64,000 bases of DNA, taken from NCBI RefSeq assembly GCF_030362935.1, contig NZ_JAUCDY010000008.1:50563-114562 (forward strand), given 5' to 3'. The notes below the pieces were generated by a model, which did no database searches, had not been told where the DNA came from, and saw only the letters and a list, made by a program, of their open reading frames with translations. A program made the position numbers and the translations under genes. Source of the DNA: Thiopseudomonas acetoxidans. GTDB lineage: Bacteria; Pseudomonadota; Gammaproteobacteria; Pseudomonadales; Pseudomonadaceae. This document shows positions 46,218-53,701 of this stretch, piece after piece; positions within the stretch are counted from its first letter, which is position 1; every line of letters starts with the position of its first letter.

Positions 46218-46793
46218 TTAAAGCGGCAAGTTTAGTGTTTGCGCTGCGCTGTAGATAGCTAAGGCTAAAAAGCCGAGTGCGGCAATGCTGCGGATAAGTT
46301 TAAGGGGTAAGCGTTCTGCTGCAAAGTGACCAACTAAAACTACCGGTACATTAGTGATGAGCATGCCTAGAGTGGTTCCCATCACAACGGCCCAGAAGTA
46401 CGGAAATTGTGCGGCAAGCATCACTGTGGCAACTTGGGTTTTATCGGCCATTTCGGCAATAAAAAATGCGACTAAACTGGCTATAAAAGGACCGTACTGA
46501 CTGAGAAACCCTTCTTCATCATCCATTTTGTCGGGTATCAAAGTCCAAGCGGCAACCAGTAAAAAGCTTACGGCTAAGATCCATAACAGCACTTGCTGGC
46601 TAAACAGCTTGGCAACATGATGACCAACAGAAACAGCGAGCAGATGGTTGGCAACGGTGGCAATGAAAATGCCGGCAATGATAGGTAAGGCTTTGCGATA
46701 ACGCGCGGCTAAAATAAAGGCGAGCAGTTGGGTTTTGTCGCCAATTTCAGCAATAGCAACTATCGCAGTAGAGACAAAAAAACTTTCAAACAT
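46218..46793 (-). CDS. GDT1/TMEM165-family manganese exporter
   Basis: Predicted Mn2+ (possibly Ca2+) exporter of the UPF0016/GDT1 family, 191 residues, six hydrophobic segments in two repeats. The cation motifs are EIGDKT (residues ~16-21) and EMADKT (~113-118). The riboswitch upstream is the manganese-sensing yybP-ykoY class, which supports Mn2+ as the substrate. ATG 46793. Confidence 0.93.
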   Translation of the reverse strand: MFESFFVSTAIVAIAEIGDKTQLLAFILAARYRKALPIIAGIFIATVANHLLAVSVGHHVAKLFSQQVLLWILAVSFLLVAAWTLIPDKMDDEEGFLSQYGPFIASLVAFFIAEMADKTQVATVMLAAQFPYFWAVVMGTTLGMLITNVPVVLVGHFAAERLPLKLIRSIAALGFLALAIYSAAQTLNLPL

Positions 46794-46806
46794 GTGCGAG
46801 TTCCGA

Positions 46807-46879
46807 GGGTGGATTTATTACGAGAATCATGACACTGACAGCTATCCACCCGGTAAGCTGTCAGTGTCATGAGTCTCGT
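46807..46879 (-). promoter_or_regulatory. Probable expression platform: 24-bp hairpin with loop complementary to the start region
   Basis: Arms 46820-46843 and 46856-46879 are complementary over 24 bases with one mismatch, leaving a 12-base loop. Loop bases 46844-46851 (ATCCACCC) are complementary to 46807-46814 (GGGTGGAT), which on the minus strand lies 13 bases before the ATG. A hairpin-loop pseudoknot could thus cover the initiation region. No T tract follows, favouring translational control. Confidence 0.65.
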
Positions 46880-46891
46880 CAAACCCTAAGG

Positions 46892-46969
46892 TCGTGTATG
46901 CCATGATCTGCCGATCAAGGATGTTGACATACACACTGTGTTACCACAGTAGACTACTCCCCCAAGACG
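46892..46969 (-). promoter_or_regulatory. yybP-ykoY manganese riboswitch
   Basis: On the minus strand the aptamer begins with GGGGAGTAG (46954-46962), the invariant motif of the class, followed by a stem, then GTGTATGTCAACAT and CATGGCATACAC, which pair through GTGTATG/CATACAC. This is the core of the mntP/alx-type Mn2+ riboswitch. It lies between its own promoter and the GDT1 exporter gene. Confidence 0.9.
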
Positions 46970-46975
46970 TGGCGA

Positions 46976-47004
46976 ATGATAGATGCAAAGGGATGTAAAC
47001 TCAA
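46976..47004 (-). promoter_or_regulatory. Promoter of the riboswitch-exporter-antiporter unit
   Basis: Minus strand: -35 TTGAGT (46999-47004), 17-base spacer, -10 TATCAT (46976-46981). The start near 46969 would place the aptamer at the very 5' end of the RNA. Confidence 0.7.
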
Positions 47005-47027
47005 GCCTTTAACTGCCTCTTCACCTT

Positions 47028-47120
47028 CTGTTGGAACGCAACTTTTGCGCGCTTGGTTTTTCTGGGCAATGTATTAATTGGTTTTTTAATCCGTATTGCC
47101 CAGAAACTGTGCACCAACAG
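47028..47120 (-). repeat. Nested inverted repeats downstream of the SPOR gene
   Basis: Outer CTGTTGG (47028-47034)/CCAACAG (47114-47120) and a perfect 12-bp inner pair TTTCTGGGCAAT (47059-47070)/ATTGCCCAGAAA (47095-47106), with ATTAA/TTAAT inside the loop. It lies in the 3' untranslated region of the SPOR gene, 22 bases past its stop. No T tract on the minus strand. Either a 3' stability structure or an unrecognised structured RNA. Confidence 0.5.
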
Positions 47121-47141
47121 GGCGTTTGGCGTGGCGCTGCG

Positions 47142-47819
47142 TTAAATTCTAGCTTTACGTTGCTGCAGCAGAAGGTTTTTAAAGCCGCTGTTGGCGAGTT
47201 GTTGTTGAGCGCTATCAAGCTGTTCACGGCTGGCAAAGGGACCGACCAATACTCTGTGCCATGTTTTACTGGCCACCTGACCGGTTTCGATATGCACGTT
47301 TTGTCCTGTAAGCAGTAATTGTGCGCGCACTCTTTCTGCGGTTTCACGTGATGGAAACGAACCCGCTTGTAAATAAAACTGGGTTACCTCTTTGCGTGGC
47401 GGCGCCGGGGGCGGAGTTTTACCTTCTAGAATGGCTTTGGCGCGTGCAGCATCGGCTTTCTTAGTAGCAGCGATTTCTTTTTCGCTGGGTGGTGGCGGTG
47501 CTTTTTCCGGCAAGACGTCTGGCGGTACGATTACCTCAGATTCGGGCAGTATGGTGTAGAACTCAAACTTCGGCTTGCTCTCTTGCGTGCTTGCTGGAGA
47601 AGTGTTGTCAATTTTTGCTGAGGGTGTTTTTTTGTTTTCTGCTTCTTTATCACGCTTGATATCGTCTTTACCCGGCTCAAGCTGAAACAGGGACATGATA
47701 AAGAGCCCCACAATAAGACCAGCAAGAATCCAGACAATTGGATGCACAGGTTTTTTTGCCGGTTCTTGATAGCGACTCGCACCGCGTTTTGGTGCGGCTG
47801 CTTTTTTGCGTGCTGCCAT
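47142..47819 (-). CDS. SPOR-domain protein (FtsN-like)
   Basis: Single-pass inner-membrane protein of 225 residues: basic cytoplasmic tail, membrane segment (~28-47), Pro/Lys/Glu-rich periplasmic linker, and C-terminal SPOR domain (~145-222; FYLQAGSFPSRETAERVRAQ, HRVLVGPF) that binds denuded peptidoglycan at the division septum. It follows argS by 2 bases. In pseudomonads the argS-SPOR pair is followed by hslVU, which is absent here. Confidence 0.88.
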   Translation of the reverse strand: MAARKKAAAPKRGASRYQEPAKKPVHPIVWILAGLIVGLFIMSLFQLEPGKDDIKRDKEAENKKTPSAKIDNTSPASTQESKPKFEFYTILPESEVIVPPDVLPEKAPPPPSEKEIAATKKADAARAKAILEGKTPPPAPPRKEVTQFYLQAGSFPSRETAERVRAQLLLTGQNVHIETGQVASKTWHRVLVGPFASREQLDSAQQQLANSGFKNLLLQQRKARI

Positions 47820-47821
47820 AC

Positions 47822-49564
47822 TTACATACGCTCCAGGGTTTGTAGTCCCAGTAAATTAAGACCCGTTCGCAGGGTGCGCCCTGTCAAGGCAGCCAAGCGC
47901 AAGCGACTAGCGCGCGTGGCCTTGTCTTCAACCGATAAAATGGGGCATTGCTCATAAAAACTGGAAAACAATCCGGCCAGCTCGTACAGGTAGGTACAGA
48001 GAATATGCGGCGTGCCTTTGTCGGACAGATTATTCAGCACCTCAGTAAAGCGCGCCAGACTGGCAGCGAGCGTTTGCTCGGGCTCGCTGGCTAGCTCAAT
48101 CACGCCCTCGATCGGTGCATCCATGGACTGCTCTGCACGGCGAAACACACTGGCCACACGGGTGTAAGCATAGAGTAAGTAGGGCGCGGTGTTGCCTTCA
48201 AAGCTAAGCATTTGCTCAAAGTTAAAGCTGTAATCGCTGGCGCGGTGTTTACTCAAGTCAGCATATTTAACCGCACCAATCCCCACCGCCTGGGCAATCT
48301 GTTTGAGATCACTTTCGTCTAGCTCTGGGTTCTTCTCTTTGACCAAATTGTAGGCGCGCTGCTCGGCTTCGTTGAGCAGGTCAATCAGTTTCACTGTGCC
48401 GCCGTCACGGGTTTTAAATGGACGGCCATCCGGGCCATTCATGGTGCCAAAGCCCATGTGTTCAAGTTGCATATCCTTGCTGGCAAAGCCTGCTTGCTGC
48501 GCCACAGTAAATACCATTTGAAAGTGCAGGGCTTGGCGCTGGTCGACAAAATACAGTACGCGATCGGCGTTGAGTTGTTGTTGACGGTAACGCACAGCGG
48601 CTAAATCAGTGGTGGCATATAGATAGCCACCATCGGCTTTCTGCACAATCAGCGGCAGCGGCTGGTCTTCACTGTTTTTAAAGCCGTCGACAAACACACA
48701 CTGCGCGCCTTGGTCGAGGGTGAGCAAGTCTTGTTGTTGCAGGGCTTGGATAATCTCGGGTAAGTCGTTGTTGTAGGCGCTTTCACCACGTATATCGTCC
48801 ATGCCCAGCTTCACACCTAGGCGATCATAGACTTCCTGACAGTGGCTTAGAGAAACTGTGTTGAAACTCTGCCAAAGGCGCAAGCACTCCGCATCACCGG
48901 CTTGCAGTTTGACCACCAGCTCGCGGGCGTGGGTGGCAAACTCGGGGCTTTCATCAAAGCGTTGTTTGGCAGCGCGGTAAAAGTTTTCTAAGTCGGCTAA
49001 TTCAGTTTGCTGCGCCTCAGGGTTTTCCTGTAGGTAGGCCAGCAGCATGCCGAACTGCGTACCCCAATCACCCACGTGATTTTGACGAATCACGTCATGG
49101 CCTAAAAACTCCAGCGTGCGGGCGACCGCATCACCAATGATGGTGGAGCGTAAATGGCCTACGTGCATTTCTTTGGCCAAGTTTGGTGAGGATAGGTCCA
49201 CCACAATGCGCTGGCTGGGTTCGGCTACCGGCACGCCGAGCCGATCATCATTCAGCGCAGCATCCAAGCGTTGGGCAAGGGCGGCGTGGTTTTGATAGAA
49301 GTTTAAAAAGCCGGGACCAGCGATTTCCACTTTGCTGATTTGCGCATCTTGCGGCAGGGCAGCCATGATTTTTTCGGCCAGATCGCGCGGCTTCATGCCG
49401 GCGGGTTTGGCTAGCATCAGGGCAATATTGCTGGCGAAGTCGCCGTGAGTCTTATCGCGCGCATTTTCCACCTGCACATTGGCGTTGAGTTCAGCCGGAA
49501 GCTGATCTTCGGTGCTAAGGGTATTAAGGGCAGTCTGGATTAGATGACGGATATGATCTTTCAT
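47822..49564 (-). CDS. argS: Arginine--tRNA ligase ArgS
   Basis: Class I aminoacyl-tRNA synthetase. The ATG at 49564 gives 580 residues, starting MKDHIRHLIQTAL; a longer in-frame extension is not family-like. The HIGH-type motif is HVGH in PNLAKEMHVGHLRSTIIGD. The flexible KMSK-type region is FGTMNGPDGRPFKTRDGG. The anticodon-binding DALR domain is C-terminal. Confidence 0.98.
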   Translation of the reverse strand: MKDHIRHLIQTALNTLSTEDQLPAELNANVQVENARDKTHGDFASNIALMLAKPAGMKPRDLAEKIMAALPQDAQISKVEIAGPGFLNFYQNHAALAQRLDAALNDDRLGVPVAEPSQRIVVDLSSPNLAKEMHVGHLRSTIIGDAVARTLEFLGHDVIRQNHVGDWGTQFGMLLAYLQENPEAQQTELADLENFYRAAKQRFDESPEFATHARELVVKLQAGDAECLRLWQSFNTVSLSHCQEVYDRLGVKLGMDDIRGESAYNNDLPEIIQALQQQDLLTLDQGAQCVFVDGFKNSEDQPLPLIVQKADGGYLYATTDLAAVRYRQQQLNADRVLYFVDQRQALHFQMVFTVAQQAGFASKDMQLEHMGFGTMNGPDGRPFKTRDGGTVKLIDLLNEAEQRAYNLVKEKNPELDESDLKQIAQAVGIGAVKYADLSKHRASDYSFNFEQMLSFEGNTAPYLLYAYTRVASVFRRAEQSMDAPIEGVIELASEPEQTLAASLARFTEVLNNLSDKGTPHILCTYLYELAGLFSSFYEQCPILSVEDKATRASRLRLAALTGRTLRTGLNLLGLQTLERM

Positions 49565-49692
49565 GCAGGTCTCATAGTCAGGCGGAGAAAATAGCTGGCT
49601 ATTATCGGCTTTTACTAGGCCTATGTTCAAGTGGACAGACAGCAGGGCATTATGCCTGCGTGCAACAAAGATGCAGTTTTTGTTTAACAGCG

Positions 49693-49698
49693 TATACT
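49693..49698 (+). promoter_or_regulatory. -10 element upstream of yhhQ
   Basis: TATACT, 13 bases before the preQ1 riboswitch; no strong -35 is seen at 16-18 bases. A start near 49705 would put the aptamer at the 5' end of the message. Confidence 0.45.
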
Positions 49699-49710
49699 TG
49701 CCGCTGGTTT

Positions 49711-49741
49711 ATGGGTTCCCTAACCCCAGTATTCAAAAAGG
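49711..49741 (+). promoter_or_regulatory. preQ1-I riboswitch
   Basis: Short pseudoknot aptamer. P1 is TGGG (49712-49715)/CCCA (49725-49728). An extra C (49724) before the 3' arm is in the place of the ligand-recognising C. P2 is CCT (49719-49721)/AGG (49739-49741), separated by an A-rich stretch. The 3' half closely resembles the Thermoanaerobacter preQ1-I aptamer. P2 sequesters the AAAAAGG Shine-Dalgarno (49735-49741), 6 bases before the yhhQ start, so preQ1 would repress translation. Confidence 0.8.
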
Positions 49742-49747
49742 TTTCTT

Positions 49748-50407
49748 ATGCTCAAAATGTCCTCTACACGCATGCGTGTGGCCGTTGCCGTTCTGGTCGC
49801 GTTCCATATCCTGATCATCATTGCTAGTAATTATCTGGTGCAGTTCCCGTTTCAGATTTTTGGTTGGCAAACCACTTGGGGTGCTTTTAGCTTCCCTTTT
49901 ATTTTTCTAGCGACCGATTTAACCGTGCGATTACTCGGTAAACAGCCGGCGCGCAAAGTTATTGGCTATGTAATGCTGCCAGCTTTGCTGGTGTCGTACG
50001 TGTTTTCCGTGCTGTTTCAGGAAGGTCAGTTTAATGGTTGGCTAGCGCTGTCCAGTATGAATATGTTTGTACTGCGTATTTCAGTTGCGAGTTTTGCCGC
50101 TTATGTGGTTGGACAGTTGCTGGATGTGCAGTTATTTGATCGCCTGCGCTCTTTGCGCCAGTGGTGGGTTGCCCCAGCGACTTCGACGATATTCGGTAGT
50201 ATGTTGGATACATTGGTGTTCTTTGCTATAGCGTTTTGGCACAGCTCAGATCCCTTTATGGCGCAACACTGGGTGGAGATTGGCATAGTGGACTATGTAA
50301 CCAAGTTGGCGGTCAGCATGTTGTTTTTTGTGCCTTTGTATGGTCTGTTGCTGAAACTGATTTTGCGTGTGTTAGCTGGCCAGCAGGTAGTGAGTTCGCC
50401 AGCCTAG
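49748..50407 (+). CDS. yhhQ: Queuosine-precursor (preQ0/preQ1) transporter YhhQ
   Basis: Inner-membrane transporter of the VUT/COG1738 family that imports queuosine precursors. It has 219 residues and about six membrane segments. Conserved parts are GAFSFPFIFLATDLTVRL (~45-62) and STIFGSMLDTLVFF. ATG 49748 has AAAAAGG 6 bases upstream, which is also the 3' arm of the preQ1 riboswitch; the riboswitch supports the substrate assignment. Confidence 0.93.
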   Translation: MLKMSSTRMRVAVAVLVAFHILIIIASNYLVQFPFQIFGWQTTWGAFSFPFIFLATDLTVRLLGKQPARKVIGYVMLPALLVSYVFSVLFQEGQFNGWLALSSMNMFVLRISVASFAAYVVGQLLDVQLFDRLRSLRQWWVAPATSTIFGSMLDTLVFFAIAFWHSSDPFMAQHWVEIGIVDYVTKLAVSMLFFVPLYGLLLKLILRVLAGQQVVSSPA

Positions 50408-50412
50408 AAGCA

Positions 50413-50443
50413 AAAAAGTGCAGGTGATTAGCCTGCACTTTTT
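50413..50443. terminator. Bidirectional terminator between yhhQ and clpB
   Basis: Perfect 12-bp stem AAAAAGTGCAGG/CCTGCACTTTTT with a 7-base loop, T-rich on both strands, between two converging genes. Confidence 0.9.
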
Positions 50444-50462
50444 GTTGGTTGGGTTATAGAAA

Positions 50463-53027
50463 TTATTCGAAAACGATAGTCTCGCCCTCGACTCTAGCTT
50501 TGATGTGACTGCCTTCGCTGAATTGCCCGGAGAGTATTTGCTGCGCCAGTGGGTTTTCAATCCAGCGCTGAATCGCGCGCTTCAATGGACGTGCGCCATA
50601 CAGCGGGTCATAACCTACAGCAATCAGCTTCTCCAGTGCTTCATCAGTGAGTTCTAGTGTCAGATCACGCTCCGCTATACGTGCGCGTAAATGACCCAGC
50701 TGAATCTGCGCGATGCCAGCAATCTGTTCTTTGGCCAGCGGCTCGAAAATTACCAGCTCATCAATACGGTTGATAAATTCAGGACGGAAATGTGCGCCCA
50801 CCGCATCCATAACTGCGGCGCGTTGTGCATCACGGTCGCCGACCAGCTCTTGAATTTGCATCGAGCCAAGGTTGGACGTCATCACCACTACAGCGTTGCG
50901 AAAATCGACCGTACGGCCATGGCTGTCAGTTAAACGACCGTCTTCCAGCACTTGTAGCAAGACGTTAAACACATCCGGGTGGGCTTTTTCCACCTCATCC
51001 AGCAGAATCACAGAATAGGGTTTGCGACGCACGGCTTCGGTTAGATAACCGCCTTCTTCATAACCGACATAACCCGGAGGCGCACCAATTAAACGGGCGA
51101 CCGAGTGTTTCTCCATAAATTCAGACATATCAATACGCACCATGGCGTCTTCGGTGTCGAATAAAAACTCAGCTAGTGCCTTACATAGCTCGGTTTTACC
51201 CACGCCCGTAGGACCCAAGAATAAAAATGAGCCACTAGGGCGGTTCGGATCAGCCAGCCCTGCACGTGAACGGCGTACCGCATTGGCAACTGCAGTAACG
51301 GCTTCGTTCTGGCCAATCACGCGGGTGTGCAGTAAATCCTCCATCTTCAGTAGCTTGTCGCGCTCGCCTTCAAGCATCTTCGACACAGGAATACCGGTCC
51401 ACTTGGAAACCACATCTGCGACTTCCTCTTCGGTAACTTTGTTACGCAGCAGGACGTTTTCAGTCTTACTGTGCTGGTCGACCATTTGCAGGCTGCGCTC
51501 TAAGTCTGGAATAATACCGTACTGCAGTTCGGCCATGCGGTTTAAATCGCCTTTACGGCGTGCCAGCTCCATTTCTTGGCGCGATTGCTCGATTTGCTGC
51601 TGTAGCTGAGCCGAGCCCTGCACTTCAGCTTTTTCAGATTTCCAGATTTCTTCTAAATCGGCGTATTCACGTTCAAACTCGGTAATGTCATCTTCCAGCT
51701 TAGCTAGGCGTTTTTTGGTGGCTTCGTCGTCTTCTTTTTTCAATGCTTCACGTTCGATTTTTAGTTGAATTAAACGACGATCCAAACGATCCAGTGCTTC
51801 AGGCTTGGAGTCAATCTCCATGCGAATCATACTGGCCGCTTCATCAATGAGATCGATGGCTTTATCTGGCAGCTGGCGGTCGGTGATGTAGCGGTGTGAC
51901 AGCTTGGCCGCAGCAATGATCGCGCCGTCGGTAATGCTGACCCCGTGGTGCACTTCGTAACGCTCTTTCAGGCCACGTAAAATGGCAATGGTGTCTTCTT
52001 CGTTGGGCTCATCCACCTGCACTTTCTGGAAGCGGCGCTCTAGCGCAGCGTCTTTTTCAATGTACTGGCGGTACTCATCCAATGTGGTCGCACCCACGCA
52101 GTGCAGCTCACCGCGGGCTAGGGCGGGTTTGAGCATATTACCTGCATCCATCGCGCCTTCACCTTTACCCGCGCCGACCATGGTGTGCAGTTCATCAATA
52201 AATAGAATCACTTGGCCTTCTTGCTTGGCCAGCTCATTGAGCAGGGATTTTAAGCGCTCTTCAAATTCGCCACGATATTTGGCCCCGGCAATCAACGCGC
52301 CCATATCTAGGGATAACAAACGCTTACCCTTAAGGTTGTCCGGCACTTCACCGTTAATAATACGCTGGGCCAAGCCTTCGGCGATCGCGGTTTTACCCAC
52401 GCCCGGCTCACCAATTAACACTGGGTTGTTTTTGGTGCGGCGCTGCAGCACTTGCACGGTGCGGCGAATTTCATCATCACGGCCAATCACCGGATCCAGC
52501 TTGCCTTGCTCGGCACGCTCGGTTAGGTCAATGGTGTATTTGTCCAACGCTTGGCGTGATTGCTCAGCGTTGGGGTCGTCAACGCTAGCACCGCCGCGTA
52601 GGTTGGTAATGGCGTTCTCTAGTGCTTGGCGACTGACGCCTTGACCGAGCAGAATCTTGCCCAGCTTGGTGTTGTCATCCATTGCCGCGAGCAGCACTAA
52701 TTCGCTAGAAATGTACTGGTCTTTTTTCTGCTGTGATAAGCGGTCTGCTTGGTTCAGCAGGCGCGCTAGGTCTTGCGACAGACTGATATCACCAGTGGGT
52801 TGTTGAATAACGGGTAACTGATTAATTTCTTTATCCAACGCAGCACGCAATGCGGATACATCAAAGCCCACTTGCATCAGTAGCGGGCGAATTGCACCGC
52901 CTTGTTGTTCAAGTAAAGCCAGTAGGAGGTGTACAGGCTCGATGGCAGTGTGGTCACGGCCTAGCGCTATGGATTGGGCGTCGGATAAAGCAACTTGTAA
53001 TTGGCTGGTTAAACGATCGACTCGCAT
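50463..53027 (-). CDS. clpB: Disaggregase ClpB
   Basis: Hexameric AAA+ disaggregase that works with DnaK-DnaJ. It has 854 residues: N-domain, first AAA domain with Walker A GEPGVGKTA (~205), coiled-coil M domain (~410-530), second AAA domain with GPTGVGKTEL (~605). A sigma32-type promoter is 87 bases upstream of its start, indicating heat-shock control. Confidence 0.98.
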   Translation of the reverse strand: MRVDRLTSQLQVALSDAQSIALGRDHTAIEPVHLLLALLEQQGGAIRPLLMQVGFDVSALRAALDKEINQLPVIQQPTGDISLSQDLARLLNQADRLSQQKKDQYISSELVLLAAMDDNTKLGKILLGQGVSRQALENAITNLRGGASVDDPNAEQSRQALDKYTIDLTERAEQGKLDPVIGRDDEIRRTVQVLQRRTKNNPVLIGEPGVGKTAIAEGLAQRIINGEVPDNLKGKRLLSLDMGALIAGAKYRGEFEERLKSLLNELAKQEGQVILFIDELHTMVGAGKGEGAMDAGNMLKPALARGELHCVGATTLDEYRQYIEKDAALERRFQKVQVDEPNEEDTIAILRGLKERYEVHHGVSITDGAIIAAAKLSHRYITDRQLPDKAIDLIDEAASMIRMEIDSKPEALDRLDRRLIQLKIEREALKKEDDEATKKRLAKLEDDITEFEREYADLEEIWKSEKAEVQGSAQLQQQIEQSRQEMELARRKGDLNRMAELQYGIIPDLERSLQMVDQHSKTENVLLRNKVTEEEVADVVSKWTGIPVSKMLEGERDKLLKMEDLLHTRVIGQNEAVTAVANAVRRSRAGLADPNRPSGSFLFLGPTGVGKTELCKALAEFLFDTEDAMVRIDMSEFMEKHSVARLIGAPPGYVGYEEGGYLTEAVRRKPYSVILLDEVEKAHPDVFNVLLQVLEDGRLTDSHGRTVDFRNAVVVMTSNLGSMQIQELVGDRDAQRAAVMDAVGAHFRPEFINRIDELVIFEPLAKEQIAGIAQIQLGHLRARIAERDLTLELTDEALEKLIAVGYDPLYGARPLKRAIQRWIENPLAQQILSGQFSEGSHIKARVEGETIVFE

Positions 53028-53113
53028 GAGTATAGGTCCTCTTCAAATTGCAGTGAGGCGAGTTGGGCTAGCAGAACAGATGTACCTTAACTCACCTTTA
53101 CGAATGTTTAAGA

Positions 53114-53141
53114 AGATGCGGCTGAATTGCATAATTTCAAG
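53114..53141 (-). promoter_or_regulatory. Sigma32 heat-shock promoter of clpB
   Basis: Minus strand: CTTGAAA (53135-53141), 13-base spacer, CCGCATCT (53114-53121). The -35 is a perfect consensus match, and the -10 matches CCCCATNT at all but one position. Confidence 0.8.
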
Positions 53142-53164
53142 GTTCAGTACAGATTAAGCACTGC

Positions 53165-53527
53165 TTAGTGCTCATGATGATGCCCGTGTGAATGATCTTC
53201 AGGCGCCACGGTAGGTAAAGCGTCTTGCAAGTACAAAGTAACCGCTGTTTCAGGATCGGTTTGCGTGGTTACCAACCCGAGTATATCTTTTTCCGCTAGG
53301 CGTCTGACCAAGCCTTGGCCCATCTCAGCGCTAATTAATACGTCGACATTATCCAGTGGGTGTGTTGCGTGCCCGGGGCTGTCGTGAAAGCACTGCTCTT
53401 TGGGTAGCTCTAATAATTGACGGTCGACAATCTGCTTATTCTCAATGGTGAATACCCAGAAGTTGCGGCAGCGTCCGGCATGTTTAGTAATGGTTTTGTG
53501 ATTTTGACTGGTTACTGCGATTTTCAT
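53165..53527 (-). CDS. NifB/NifX-family (dinitrogenase cofactor fold) protein with His-rich tail
   Basis: A 120-residue protein with the ribonuclease-H-like NifX/NafY fold (MKIAVTSQNHKTITKHAGRC at the start, VDVLISAEMGQGLVRRL in the middle) and a His-rich C-terminus (HSHGHHHEH) likely to bind metal. Stand-alone members occur in bacteria that do not fix nitrogen. It is not evidence for nitrogen fixation here. A metal-storage or delivery role is inferred. Upstream is a CTGGAG/CTCCAG hairpin (53550-53571). Confidence 0.8.
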   Translation of the reverse strand: MKIAVTSQNHKTITKHAGRCRNFWVFTIENKQIVDRQLLELPKEQCFHDSPGHATHPLDNVDVLISAEMGQGLVRRLAEKDILGLVTTQTDPETAVTLYLQDALPTVAPEDHSHGHHHEH

Positions 53528-53701
53528 TGCTCAATATCCTAGTTGAGAAACTGGAGCGCTCAATAACTCCAGCTCTGTGTTCGACGTCAAGGCCTGTATA
53601 GGCCTAGCATTAACGTAGAGCATAGGACAATCAAAAGGTGAGCGCGTCAGACAACTTGTCGCTGGCGCGCTGCTTGACTCGCTTTTTATGGCTGTGGCTA
53701 C

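Noticed and set aside
47031..47318. Plus-strand ORF opposite the SPOR gene
   Set aside because: It is antisense to the SPOR domain and the nested inverted repeats, has no family features and lacks a ribosome-binding site.
53165..53527. Evidence for nitrogen fixation
   Set aside because: Only a stand-alone NifX-fold protein; no nif structural or assembly gene is present in the window.
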